Shown here piece by piece: positions 1 through 7,915 of a stretch of DNA of 64,000 nucleotides. The notes beneath the pieces were generated by a model. That model worked only from the letters and a program-made list of their open reading frames with translations, was not told the origin of the DNA and did not search any database. The translations under genes were made by a program, and so were the position numbers. This DNA comes from Rhodococcus yunnanensis NBRC 103083 (GTDB lineage Bacteria > Actinomycetota > Actinomycetes > Mycobacteriales > Mycobacteriaceae): the NCBI RefSeq assembly GCF_001895005.1, contig NZ_BCXH01000014.1, positions 1-64,000 on the forward strand. Direction: 5' to 3'. Within the stretch, counting starts at the first letter, position 1, and each line of letters starts with the position of its first letter.

Positions 1-39
1 GATCCACGATGTGGACCTAGGTGTCACGAGCGTGTCATA

Positions 40-125
40 AGTCGGTACGAACGAGCGTGAACCTGGGTGGTACCGCCTGAGCGATTGACAATGGTCAGCG
101 GCTCTGGTGGGCTCAGGTGGACGTA
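40..125. repeat. Diverged repeat, copy A
   Basis: This 86-bp stretch resembles positions 3315-3402 (88 bp) at roughly 70% identity by eye. Both begin AGTCGGTACGAACG, carry GGGTGGYACCGCCTGA in the middle and end GGTGGACGTA. The central block resembles a T-box core (TGGNACCGC), but no aminoacyl-tRNA synthetase or amino-acid gene follows. Function unknown. The rest of positions 1-330 holds no gene I can support. Confidence 0.5.
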
Positions 126-330
126 TTCGGTTGTCTCCCAACATACTTGTAAGCGAGACCAGTAAGAATGGTCAGAGTCTCTTTGTTTGCCCTGGTGAGG
201 ACCGCTCGTTTCAGGAATGAGCCGGTTCTGTCCATGGTCGTTCACCTGGGGTTTTGTGACCAAGGTGACCCGGGACCGCCAGGAGATCGGGAGGATTCGG
301 GAGTCGGTGTCACAGAAAGTCACAACTGCT

Positions 331-540
331 TCAGTGGGTGAGGGCCACAAGCTCACGACTCGAGCGGGATTCGGCTTCTATCGCCTTGTTCAGCGCTTGC
401 CATGCCCGTTCGAGCTCGCGGCGGTCCTGCTCGGCGCGTCGTCGTGCCTCGGCGATGAGACGGCGATCATGGTGCCTGACGTGACGGTCGGTCTCGAGCG
501 CTTGCAGGTACAGATGAAGCTCAGCGGATATGTTGTGCAC
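331..540 (-). CDS. Small charged hypothetical protein downstream of the ArsR-type regulator
   Basis: A 69-residue protein that I do not recognise. It starts at GTG 540, with a good ribosome binding site (AAGGGA) seven bases upstream. It lies 30 bp after the stop of the ArsR-type gene on the same strand, so the two are probably co-transcribed. The sequence is rich in Arg, Glu, Ala and His (for example RRLIAEARRRAEQDRRELE), which predicts one long amphipathic helix, perhaps a short coiled coil, with no membrane segment. The binding site and gene order argue for a real gene; the short length and lack of a known family argue for caution. Confidence 0.5.
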   Translation of the reverse strand: MHNISAELHLYLQALETDRHVRHHDRRLIAEARRRAEQDRRELERAWQALNKAIEAESRSSRELVALTH

Positions 541-570
541 GGTGGCGTCCCTTCTCGGTGATACGAAAAA

Positions 571-1149
571 TCAAGGATTGTAGGGAAATCCGTGAGCGAA
601 GACCATTACGTGCTCGGTGCCGGCGTGATCTTCCTTCTTGCGATCCAACGAGTGCTCGTTCCACTTCGACAGGACTGCGCGGAGTTCTTCGCGCATCCGA
701 TCCGCTTCCTCCGCCGTCAGCTGCAGTACGTGGTCGGTGCTGAACGACGCCTGCTTCCATTCGTCGCTCCACGAATCGGAAGTCGAGTCGTACTCACGCT
801 GCCGCGCGAACTGATTCTCGACCAACGCCTGCTTGGCGGCATTGCTCGCCGCTCGACCCTCCGGCGTGCCCTCGAAGTCGGACGACGACCAGCTGAATCC
901 TTCCTCGGGGACGCGCCACCACCGCTCGCGGCCATCGGTGCCAAGGTCGGGTGCCTCGTGTGCGAACCCGGCGTCGGCAAGCTTGCGTAGGTGATAGCTG
1001 ACCGAGGCAGGTGACTCGTCGACGATCTGTCCGAGTTGACTTGCCGTGGCCGTCCCTTCGGCACGAAGCGCGTACAGCAACCGCACTCGCAGGGGATGGG
1101 CCAACGCTTTGAGCTGTGAGACGTCGGCAATCGGACGGGGAGTACGCAT
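571..1149 (-). CDS. ArsR-type helix-turn-helix transcriptional regulator
   Basis: A 192-residue DNA-binding regulator. Residues 10-75 form a winged helix typical of the ArsR/HTH_20 group (LKALAHPLRVRLLYALR, then a recognition helix around ASVSYHLRKLADAGF), followed by a wing containing GRERWWRV. The C-terminal 110 residues are acidic, helical and lack a Cys metal site, so metal sensing is not suggested. The start at 1149 sits 23 bp from a perfect 16-bp palindrome at 1173-1188, probably its own operator. It faces away from the FMN reductase at 1526, whose promoter may share that region. Effector unknown. Confidence 0.8.
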   Translation of the reverse strand: MRTPRPIADVSQLKALAHPLRVRLLYALRAEGTATASQLGQIVDESPASVSYHLRKLADAGFAHEAPDLGTDGRERWWRVPEEGFSWSSSDFEGTPEGRAASNAAKQALVENQFARQREYDSTSDSWSDEWKQASFSTDHVLQLTAEEADRMREELRAVLSKWNEHSLDRKKEDHAGTEHVMVFAHGFPYNP

Positions 1150-1172
1150 GAGTACACGCTAGACCCGAAAGA

Positions 1173-1188
1173 AATATTGCGCAATATT
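1173..1188. promoter_or_regulatory. Perfect palindrome, probable ArsR-type operator
   Basis: AATATTGCGCAATATT is a perfect 16-bp palindrome just upstream of the regulator start at 1149. Position and symmetry fit an autoregulatory operator (inference). The rest of 1189-1525 contains no convincing gene and should carry the promoter of the reductase at 1526. Confidence 0.55.
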
Positions 1189-1525
1189 ATTTGCGGATCA
1201 TCGGGGAACTGGTTGGCGGGATCAGTAGCTGTTCGTACGTCGCAAGGAGACCATTCCGCCGACATCGTGTTTGTAGCAGCACAACCCGGCAAGCAACGCA
1301 GCATGCGCGTTCCTGCGGTGGTAATCAGATCTACAGTGCTCGATGCAGATCTCGCGAGCCTTTCGACCGAATCGGCCCAAGCCGGACGACGATGGTTCGT
1401 CGAGGGACGTCACTTCTCGATGTTGGTGTGCGGGGCAATGTGTGTAGTGGGCGCGTTGGTCGCGTTCGCTAATATCAGAACCAGCGACCTGCACGCTGCG
1501 TCTCCGTCCGATTGAGAGGATCGCA

Positions 1526-2086
1526 ATGTCCAGCAAAACGTTGCTCATGATCTCCGGCTCGCTTCGGCTCGGATCGACGAACACGGCAGCCATCAACACC
1601 GCCGCCCGGTTGACTCCGGTTGGGTGGACCACCGAGGTGTACCGCGGTATGAACGAGTTGCCGCATTTCAATCCCGACGACGATGACGAGTCGGTCACCG
1701 TCGTCGACGGTGTCGTACGTTTGCGGAGCGCAATCGGAACGAGCGCGGCGATCTTGATCTGCACTCCCGAATACGCCGGTGCGCTCCCCGGCAGCTTCAA
1801 GAATCTTCTCGACTGGACAGTCGGCGGAATGGAAATAGTCGGCAAACCCGTTGCGTGGCTCAATGTGTCGGCACATGCCACGCATGCGGCCGACGCGCAC
1901 GAATCTCTTCGGAAGGTACTCGGGTTCACCGGGGCCGACATCGTCGATGCCGCGTGCGTGGACATCCCGGTCGCCCGGGCGGATATCGGCGGCGATGTGC
2001 TGGTTACCGCCGATGCATTCGAAGTCGCGGCTACCGAGTCGCTTCGAGTACTTACCGATTACGCTGCGGCGGTAACTGCCGACTGA
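1526..2086 (+). CDS. NAD(P)H-dependent FMN reductase family protein
   Basis: A 186-residue flavodoxin-fold oxidoreductase of the NADPH-dependent FMN reductase family. Residues 9-19 (ISGSLRLGSTN) form the FMN phosphate loop, and residues 80-97 (TPEYAGALPGSFKNLLDW) are the family signature that binds the flavin ring and dimerises. The length is typical of the family. It probably reduces FMN, quinones or similar acceptors in the cytosol; the substrate cannot be assigned. The ATG at 1526 follows GAGAGGA. It stands alone, divergent from the ArsR-type regulator, which may control it. Confidence 0.85.
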   Translation: MSSKTLLMISGSLRLGSTNTAAINTAARLTPVGWTTEVYRGMNELPHFNPDDDDESVTVVDGVVRLRSAIGTSAAILICTPEYAGALPGSFKNLLDWTVGGMEIVGKPVAWLNVSAHATHAADAHESLRKVLGFTGADIVDAACVDIPVARADIGGDVLVTADAFEVAATESLRVLTDYAAAVTAD

Positions 2087-2167
2087 CGACCGACGGCGTC
2101 GGCATGGTGATCAGGGTGACGACTCGATCCGGCTGATGGTCTGTTCGAGGACCACCCGTATCCCGCC

Positions 2168-2833
2168 TCAGTCTTTCCGTTTTGGACGAACGGGGCGACG
2201 CTCGGGTTCAACTCGCTGTGGCTGAATCCGCTCATGTGTCGGTGTGGTGTGTCCGGCTGTACCGCCGGCGTTCGTCAGCGCAGCGGGTGCCCATTTCGGC
2301 CAGCTTGCGGGCCCGATGAGTGTGCCGTGGGTGAATCGTGCACACGGCCGGAACGGGATTCGTGCGCTGCCGTTGTCGAACACGTCGACCACGTCGGCGA
2401 TGTCGATTGCGGTGGCGAGATGGGTCCATACGCGTTCGTAGCGGGCTCGGATCTTCTCTTCGGGTACGCCGTGTCCGCCGCGGCGTACGCGTTCGGTGAC
2501 GCGCTGCACCGCAAGTTCGACGGGGACGATGACGATGTGCAGATGCACGAGGTAGCCGGCGTCGACGGCGTCGGATACCAGCTTCACTTTGCTCGGGTGC
2601 GAGAACACGGTTTCGGTGATGAACGACTGCTGTAGGGCGATGCGTTCTCTGCGTTGGGTTTCGGCGATCCGTGCTGCCTCGTAGGCATGTTCGGCCTGCG
2701 CGTCAGGCCAACGTTCGAGCGCTATTTCGTCGGCGTTGATGAACGGCAGTGCGGTGACCGGAATGAGCACATCGCGGGCGTAGGTGGATTTACCGGCACC
2801 GTTGGATCCAGCAAGGAGATGCAGTAGCGGCAT
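2168..2833 (-). CDS. Zeta-toxin family P-loop kinase (toxin of a TA pair)
   Basis: A 221-residue P-loop protein. The Walker A motif GSNGAGKST is at residues 9-17, an Asp/Glu pair follows at NADE (33-36), and TETVFSHPSK (73-82) matches the substrate-side motif of zeta-type kinases. Known zeta toxins phosphorylate UDP-N-acetylglucosamine or related nucleotide sugars and block wall synthesis; the substrate here is inferred only. The last 50 residues are a basic, low-complexity tail outside the core. The start overlaps the stop of the ParD-like gene in a TGATG junction, so translation is coupled and the antitoxin is made first. A 54-bp piece of this gene recurs at 3910-3963. Confidence 0.8.
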   Translation of the reverse strand: MPLLHLLAGSNGAGKSTYARDVLIPVTALPFINADEIALERWPDAQAEHAYEAARIAETQRRERIALQQSFITETVFSHPSKVKLVSDAVDAGYLVHLHIVIVPVELAVQRVTERVRRGGHGVPEEKIRARYERVWTHLATAIDIADVVDVFDNGSARIPFRPCARFTHGTLIGPASWPKWAPAALTNAGGTAGHTTPTHERIQPQRVEPERRPVRPKRKD

Positions 2834-3192
2834 CAGCCGCGAGCGGGATGAACGATGAGATTGCCGTCCTCGTCGACTTCCGAGTACGACTCACCTGCAG
2901 CTGTGAATTGCTCGGCGTAGTTCTGCTGGCTTCGAAGCGACGCGGCGCGATCGGCCCATTCTTCTCGGATGATTGCCTGCTCGTGCTCGCTGAGCGAATC
3001 ATAGGAACCAGTGCCTGTAAGGACCGCTGTGATCGCTCGGTGATTCATTCGAGGCGACATTTCGATCTCGCGCCCGATTCGTGCCCAGTGCGCAATTTGC
3101 TGTGGCACCGTACGCGAGGTGGTCAGCGTGGCCGCAGCGGCCGAGTCGTACACGTCAGCAGGTAGACGAGTCGGTTGGCTTGTCCTGGTCAT
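2833..3192 (-). CDS. ParD-like antitoxin
   Basis: A 119-residue protein of the ParD-like (DUF3423) antitoxin family. It opens with PTRLPADVYDSAAAAT, then TVPQQIAHWARIGREIE (residues 28-44), the family hallmark, which should give a ribbon-helix-helix DNA-binding dimer. The C-terminal half is acidic and probably wraps the toxin. I chose the ATG at 3192, although the frame is open to 3750, because the homology begins there and a perfect 19-bp palindrome lies only 7 bp upstream (3200-3218). The pair is probably repressed by the antitoxin or the complex, as in other type II modules (established for the class). Confidence 0.8.
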   Translation of the reverse strand: MTRTSQPTRLPADVYDSAAAATLTTSRTVPQQIAHWARIGREIEMSPRMNHRAITAVLTGTGSYDSLSEHEQAIIREEWADRAASLRSQQNYAEQFTAAGESYSEVDEDGNLIVHPARG

Positions 3193-3199
3193 GTGCGCA

Positions 3200-3218
3200 T
3201 TGTAGCACCGTGCTACAA
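3200..3218. promoter_or_regulatory. 19-bp palindromic operator of the toxin-antitoxin pair
   Basis: TTGTAGCACCGTGCTACAA is symmetric with two perfect 9-bp arms around a single central base. It lies 7 bp upstream of the antitoxin ATG, where an autorepressing antitoxin would bind (inference). Confidence 0.65.
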
Positions 3219-3314
3219 GCGTGATCGGGTGAGAGTCCCGACCTGTGCTTCCGGTTCGACATTGCTCCCGCTCATTGCGTGCGACACAGATCTCGGCGTC
3301 GCACGCGACTCTGG

Positions 3315-3402
3315 AGTCGGTACGAACGCGCATGGGATCGGGGTGGCACCGCCTGAACGATCGGCACAGGTGGGGGCGCTGTGGTGGATCCGGGTGGACG
3401 TA
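3315..3402. repeat. Diverged repeat, copy B
   Basis: Second copy of the repeat at 40-125, with the same start, T-box-like centre (GGGTGGCACCGCC) and end. It lies 66 bp upstream of the hypothetical gene at 3469 and could be part of its leader. Confidence 0.5.
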
Positions 3403-3468
3403 GTCCACATGGCGTTGGGTCGGCGGGCACTGGTTCAGCACGTCGCCGTCGTAGGGCATCATGAGTTG

Positions 3469-3891
3469 ATGAGCGATCTCGAGTACCTCGCCGCTTTGCT
3501 TGCTGGACTGGATGCGGAGATAGCGCGAGTTTCTGCTGCTGACTCGGGCTCCGACGAGCAGTCGTCTGCCATCGATGACGCGGTCGATGCCGTTTTGCGC
3601 TTGCGCGCGAAGGTCAAGGCCGGTTACCCCGGCAAGAAGGCTTACTACATCGCAGCGTCGACCGATCCGAACGGCATCAGGGTCGAGGGTATCTCTGCCC
3701 TGCAGGGCAAACGTGCACACGAACTGGTACGAGACGGCGGGTGGATGCACGCCGATTCCACCACAGTGCTCGATCTACTCGACGACGATCAGATCAGTCG
3801 GTACCGAGCAGTCGCGGGGCGCGGTGTGGCGCAGACGTTCCGTGACTCACGTGAATATCTCGCAGCGGCAACTGGTCTCGCCGAAAAGTAG
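3469..3891 (+). CDS. Hypothetical cytosolic protein
   Basis: A 140-residue protein not recognised. The frame is open from 3175, but ATG 3469 is chosen because codon use becomes normal there and the upstream part is rich in unlikely residues. Residues 1-45 form an acidic helix (LAALLAGLDAEIARV); residues 60-110 hold KKAYYIAASTDPNGIRVEG and a Gly/Asp-rich segment that could be a small alpha/beta domain. There is no signal or membrane segment. It lies between the TA pair and a toxin gene fragment, in a region with signs of rearrangement. Confidence 0.5.
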   Translation: MSDLEYLAALLAGLDAEIARVSAADSGSDEQSSAIDDAVDAVLRLRAKVKAGYPGKKAYYIAASTDPNGIRVEGISALQGKRAHELVRDGGWMHADSTTVLDLLDDDQISRYRAVAGRGVAQTFRDSREYLAAATGLAEK

Positions 3892-3909
3892 TCATAGCAT
3901 CAGTGCGGG

Positions 3910-3963
3910 TCGTTCGCTGCGTTGGGTTTCGGCGATTCGTGCAGCCTCGTAGGCATGTTCGGC
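3910..3963 (-). pseudogene. Fragment of a zeta-toxin gene
   Basis: These 54 bases match 2642-2695 inside the intact zeta gene with four mismatches. On the minus strand they read AEHAYEAARIAETQR, as in the toxin. Flanking sequence is not toxin-like, so this is a remnant of a second toxin copy or of a duplication. No other part of the gene is visible nearby. Confidence 0.7.
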
Positions 3964-4128
3964 GACAAGCGCACAAGTGATCTGCGGTATTTGTCCCATC
4001 ATTCGTCGGGGATGTCGACGGAGCGCTCCGATACGCAGGGGTCGCTGATTTTCATCCCAACCAGATGAGGCGGACTCCGGGTACTCGTCCGAAGATGAGG
4101 CCATGCTGTATACGACCTGGGAGTGCGC

Positions 4129-4710
4129 ATGAATGGGATCGTGGTCCTTCTTGTCGGTGGCTTGCTGTGCTTCTACGGAATTCGCTCACTCCATCTGGCG
4201 GTATTGGCAACAGGGTTCGGGATCGGTTGGCTCGTCACAGACCTGTTCAATGCCTCGGTGTCCGTGCTGTTTCTCTTCGCACTCATCGGGGCGGTTGTCG
4301 CGTGGGTGGTGACGACCCTTGTCTTCAAGTTTTCTGCTTATTTCATCGGCGGCCTCGCAGGCGCAGTGGTCGGGGCCCGGGCAGCCGATGTGCTTCAGAC
4401 AGGTGACAACAACTGGGCATTGAGCGCGATCGTGGTGCTCGCAGTCGGTGTGTCGGGCGCCTTTCTCGCGGACAAATTCCGCGCACGGGCGCTCCTGTGG
4501 CTCACCTCGATCGGCGGCGCAAGCATGATTCTCGACGGTGTGGGCAGAGCTGCGGGTCCGCTCGAATTCCTGCACGACCCGAGCCCAGGTTGGCAGCAGG
4601 TGACGTCGACTCTGGCGTGGATCGCACTCAGCGTCGCCGGTTGGCTCGTCCAGCGCAACCTGTTCGCGGACAAGCTGGGAATCGAGAAACGCGATCTTCG
4701 GAAGAGGTGA
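4129..4710 (+). CDS. Multi-span membrane protein of unknown function
   Basis: A 193-residue integral membrane protein with about six hydrophobic segments (for example IVVLLVGGLLCFYGI, SVLFLFALIGAVVAWVVTTL, SAIVVLAVGVSGAFLAD) and a short basic cytosolic tail ending KRDLRKR. It resembles DUF4203-type TMEM198-like proteins, but I cannot assign a function. ATG 4129 is preferred over GTG 4123 because GGGAG at 4119-4123 is then correctly spaced. It is a single gene, convergent with the transporter at 4808 and separated from it by a hairpin. Confidence 0.7.
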   Translation: MNGIVVLLVGGLLCFYGIRSLHLAVLATGFGIGWLVTDLFNASVSVLFLFALIGAVVAWVVTTLVFKFSAYFIGGLAGAVVGARAADVLQTGDNNWALSAIVVLAVGVSGAFLADKFRARALLWLTSIGGASMILDGVGRAAGPLEFLHDPSPGWQQVTSTLAWIALSVAGWLVQRNLFADKLGIEKRDLRKR

Positions 4711-4745
4711 CGGGGGGTGGGCGGCGTCCCTGCATCGACCATGAT

Positions 4746-4791
4746 CGCCCCTCCCTCCGTCGCGTGACATCGACGCTTGGAGGGAGAGGCG
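4746..4791. terminator. Bidirectional terminator-like hairpin
   Basis: A 13-bp stem with one mismatch: CGCCCCTCCCTCC pairs with GGAGGGAGAGGCG, with a smaller GTCG/CGAC stem in the loop. It lies between two convergent genes. No T-run follows, as is common in actinobacteria. Confidence 0.55.
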
Positions 4792-4807
4792 ACAGGTGAT
4801 CGATCAG

Positions 4808-6145
4808 CTACGTGGTGCGGGCAGAATCCAGAACTGGCTTGTGGTCAACCTCTTTTGGGTCCGTTGTCCGGGTTTCGCTCCTGGCCGCGATGAGGACGGC
4901 GGTCAAGCTCACGGCGGCTGCAACGATGATGTAGACCGAGATCGCCCAGGAAGAACCTGCCCATTCGAGTAGGAGAAGCGCGATGATCGGTACGAATCCG
5001 CTGATGAGCGCGCCTGACGCCTGGTAGCTCACGGAGATTCCGCTGTACCTGACGTTGGGTTCGAACAGGCCTGCCAGGAATGCACTCACAGGAGCGTAGG
5101 TCAACGAGACACACACGCCGCACACCAAGCCCAAGGCCAGAAGTATCAGGACCGGGTTTCGGCTGTCGATCATCCAGAAGAAGGGGAAGGCCGCGAGAAT
5201 GGTGAGTACGCTACCGATGGCGATGATTCGGCTCGGGCCGAAGCGATCTGCCAGGAGAGCGGAGACCAAGAGGCCTGCCGCCATCAAGACCGATGCGAGG
5301 CATACCGCAAGAAGCATGAATCCTCTTGTGACACCTTCATTTTGACGATAGGACAAGACGAAGACAACAGCGATGTAGTAGAAGACGTTGGTGACGGCCA
5401 TCGTGCAGAAGCCGATGAGTACTCGGCGCCAGCTGGTTCTGATGACCGTGACGACGGGGAACTTGACTCGCGACTTGTCCTGTTTGACCTCTTCGAAATC
5501 CGGAGATTCGGGCAACGTCATACGGATGTACAACCCGATGACGATCAGCAGTGAGCTGGCGAGGAACGGAATTCTCCAACCCCAGGACATGAACTGGTCG
5601 TCGGGCAGAAGTTGAACCAGGTAGAAGAAGCCGGTGGCAAGGACCAGCCCGACCGAGATTCCGACCAGTGGCCAGCTTCCGTAGAACGCCTTGAGCTTTC
5701 GTGGTGCATGTTCGGTGGCCATCAGAACTGCTCCGCCGAACTCGCCCCCGACTCCGATGCCTTGGAACACACGCACGACGACAAGCAGAATCGGTGCCCA
5801 CACGCCGATCTGTGCATAGGTGGGCAGCAACCCGATGACGACCGTGGCGACGCCCATGATCAGCAGACTCGTGACCAGCATCGTCTTCCTGCCCACTCGA
5901 TCACCGAAGTGACCGAAAATTATCCCACCGAACGGCCGCGCGAAGAACGCCACCGCCAACGTGAGAAACGAGGCGAGCGTGCCGGTGAAGCTGTCGTACG
6001 TGGGGAAGAAGATCTTGCTGAACACCAACGCCGAGGCGGTCGCGAAAATGTAGAAGTCGTAGAACTCGATGGTGGTGCCGATCAGGCTGGCACCAGCAAT
6101 CCGGCGGATCGATACCTTGTCCGGTGCGGCTTCAGGTGTTGTCAT
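4808..6145 (-). CDS. MHS-family MFS transporter (metabolite:H+ symporter)
   Basis: A 445-residue permease with twelve predicted membrane spans. The opening IAGASLIGTTIEFYDFYIFA, the ARPFGGIIFGHFGDRVGRK loop and RVFQGIGVGGEFGGAV are signatures of the metabolite:H+ symporter family (relatives of ProP, KgtP and ShiA). Family members import organic acids, betaines or aromatic acids. A TGTGCC-N7-GGCACG site at 6194-6211 lies about 50 bp upstream of the start and matches the other sites of the neighbouring catabolic island. I infer that this is the uptake system for the island's substrate, probably a carboxylate. Confidence 0.85.
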   Translation of the reverse strand: MTTPEAAPDKVSIRRIAGASLIGTTIEFYDFYIFATASALVFSKIFFPTYDSFTGTLASFLTLAVAFFARPFGGIIFGHFGDRVGRKTMLVTSLLIMGVATVVIGLLPTYAQIGVWAPILLVVVRVFQGIGVGGEFGGAVLMATEHAPRKLKAFYGSWPLVGISVGLVLATGFFYLVQLLPDDQFMSWGWRIPFLASSLLIVIGLYIRMTLPESPDFEEVKQDKSRVKFPVVTVIRTSWRRVLIGFCTMAVTNVFYYIAVVFVLSYRQNEGVTRGFMLLAVCLASVLMAAGLLVSALLADRFGPSRIIAIGSVLTILAAFPFFWMIDSRNPVLILLALGLVCGVCVSLTYAPVSAFLAGLFEPNVRYSGISVSYQASGALISGFVPIIALLLLEWAGSSWAISVYIIVAAAVSLTAVLIAARSETRTTDPKEVDHKPVLDSARTT

Positions 6146-6193
6146 GTGGTCCTCGTCGTGGATGAGTCAAATCGGGGTGTGCGGGACTCGTTC

Positions 6194-6211
6194 TGTGCCA
6201 ATATGTGGCAC
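6194..6211. promoter_or_regulatory. Putative IclR-type operator, site 1
   Basis: TGTGCC-AATATGT-GGCAC. It has the same two half-sites and 7-bp spacing as the site overlapping the IclR gene start (16334-16354). It lies in the promoter region of the transporter at 6145; the AT-rich TTTAAATTAT that follows may be the promoter. Confidence 0.6.
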
Positions 6212-6324
6212 GCTGTTCCGTGCTTCTAACTTTAAATTATGACCTAGCTCACGTCAAGAGCTGAATTCCGGCTGGAACAGCGAGATATGACCACGGACAA
6301 CGGAATTCGCCCTGCCGCGGCGAA

Positions 6325-7086
6325 TCACGTGATGGTGACTCCGCCGTCGATCGCGATGGTCTGGCCGGTGACGTAACCGGCGGCATCGGAAGCGAGCCAC
6401 ACCAGGGAGGCTGCAAGCTCCTCCTCGTTGCCGGTCCTGCCGAGCACCATCCTCGGCATCATGGAGTCGAGATAACCGTCCCGGTACTGGTGAGTCATTT
6501 CCGATTCGAAGAAGCCTGGGGCAATCGCGTTGACGCGAATGCCCTTTCTGCTGCCCCACTGTTGAGCAAGATCTCGCGTCAGACCGATGACGCCGGCTTT
6601 GCTTGCCGCGTATGCCGCCTGGGGGAGTCCGGCCGTGGTCAGGCCCAGAATGCTCGATATGTTGATGATGGAGCTGCCCGGTTGCATCACGGCACCGCAT
6701 GCCTGCGCGGACCAGTACGAACCCAGCAGATTGACGTCGAGAACCGACCGAAACTGTCCCGGGGTTTCTCGTGAGGCCGGGACTGCGGTGGCGATTCCGG
6801 CATTGTTGACCAGCACATCGATTCGACCGAATTCGGACATGGCCGCGGTCGCCATAGCTCGACAGTCGTCGGGCTCGGCGACGTCGGTACCGACGCACAA
6901 CGCGCGACGACCTCGCGAACGAACGAGTTCTGCAGTGTCCTGGAGTCCGTTCACGCGTCGCGCAGCAAGGACCAGGTCTGCACCCGCCTCGGCAAGGGCG
7001 ACGGCGAATGCCACACCGAGCCCCGAGGATGCGCCGGTGACGATCGCTACCCGGCCGTCGAGCCGAAATCTGTCCAACACGCTCAT
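6325..7086 (-). CDS. SDR-family dehydrogenase, last gene of the operon
   Basis: A 253-residue classical short-chain dehydrogenase/reductase. TGASSGLG near residue 16 is the nucleotide-binding loop, NNAG is present, and the catalytic set is Ser (INISS), Tyr and Lys (YAASKAG). The C-terminal AIDGGVTIT is the usual FabG-like end. I take ATG 7086, preceded by GGGAG, rather than the longer open frame. It probably oxidises a 3-hydroxyacyl-CoA with NAD+ (inference from the operon). It lies 82 bp after another SDR; paired SDRs are also seen as BbsC/BbsD in benzylsuccinate degradation. Confidence 0.8.
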   Translation of the reverse strand: MSVLDRFRLDGRVAIVTGASSGLGVAFAVALAEAGADLVLAARRVNGLQDTAELVRSRGRRALCVGTDVAEPDDCRAMATAAMSEFGRIDVLVNNAGIATAVPASRETPGQFRSVLDVNLLGSYWSAQACGAVMQPGSSIINISSILGLTTAGLPQAAYAASKAGVIGLTRDLAQQWGSRKGIRVNAIAPGFFESEMTHQYRDGYLDSMMPRMVLGRTGNEEELAASLVWLASDAAGYVTGQTIAIDGGVTIT

Positions 7087-7168
7087 GTACGTTTCTCCCG
7101 GTCGTTCCACTGTCGTTCGGTCTCGGCGCGACAGTACGTCTGCCATGAAAGCGTCCGTTCGATGTGGG

Positions 7169-7900
7169 TCACATGGACACACCGCCGTCGACCGGGAGGA
7201 CGACGCCGGTGATGTAGCTCGCCTCTTCGGAGGCGAGGAAACCGATGGCGTCCGCCATCTCGGAGGGATCGGCGAATCGCGATATCGGGCCGGTCAATTC
7301 GGCGATCTTCTCGTCGGGAATCGATGCCGTCATACGCGTCGCCGCATTGGGCGAGATTGCATTCACGGTTACGCCGAAGGCTGCCAACTCTTTTGCGGCC
7401 GTCTTCGTGAAACCGATGATCCCGGCTTTGGCGGTGGCATAGTTCGCCTGGCCGCGATTGCCGTGCAGTCCGGTGTAGGACGTGACGTTGACGACTCGTC
7501 CGTATTCCTGGTTGCGGAAGTGCGGGACACACGCCCTGGTGAATCGGAAAGTGCCACCGGCATGTACCGCGAGAACCTGATCCCAGTCACTGTCGGTGAG
7601 TTTCCACAGCACCTTGTCGCGCAGGATTCCAGCGTTGTTGATCAAGATGTCGACGCGCCCGGTTTCGGCGATCACGGTACCGATGACTCGTTCCACATCG
7701 TCGGTGTTGCTGACATCGGCAGCAATGCCGACAGCGCCCACGTCGCGTGCCGCGTCCTCCAGCTCGTCCTTGTCGAAATCCACCATGAACACCGTAGCTT
7801 TGGCCTCGGCGAAGTGGCGGGCGAGCGCCTTACCGATTCCGCGTGCCGCGCCTGTGACGACTACGGTGCGGCCGGTGAAGTCGAAAGTAATATTTCCCAT
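7169..7900 (-). CDS. SDR-family 3-hydroxyacyl-CoA dehydrogenase-like protein
   Basis: A 243-residue short-chain dehydrogenase. TGAARGIG (residues 16-23), NNAG near 88, the catalytic Tyr and Lys in YATAKAG, and the VDGGVSM C-terminus are all intact. The Asp in MVDFDKD after beta-2 suggests NAD+ rather than NADP+. It starts at ATG 7900 behind AGGAAA, 15 bp after the thiolase stop. It and the next SDR probably provide the alcohol oxidation step of a beta-oxidation sequence, as separate enzymes or as a heteromer. Confidence 0.8.
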   Translation of the reverse strand: MGNITFDFTGRTVVVTGAARGIGKALARHFAEAKATVFMVDFDKDELEDAARDVGAVGIAADVSNTDDVERVIGTVIAETGRVDILINNAGILRDKVLWKLTDSDWDQVLAVHAGGTFRFTRACVPHFRNQEYGRVVNVTSYTGLHGNRGQANYATAKAGIIGFTKTAAKELAAFGVTVNAISPNAATRMTASIPDEKIAELTGPISRFADPSEMADAIGFLASEEASYITGVVLPVDGGVSM

Positions 7901-7915
7901 TGTTTTCCTGTCGCT

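Noticed and set aside
40..125. A functional T-box riboswitch
   Set aside because: The TGGNACCGC-like core is present, but there is no recognisable specifier stem or downstream aminoacyl-tRNA synthetase or amino-acid gene; kept only as a repeat.
1177..1515. A 112-codon open frame on the plus strand before the FMN reductase
   Set aside because: It covers the operator palindrome and the promoter region, has no ribosome binding site and no protein-like pattern.
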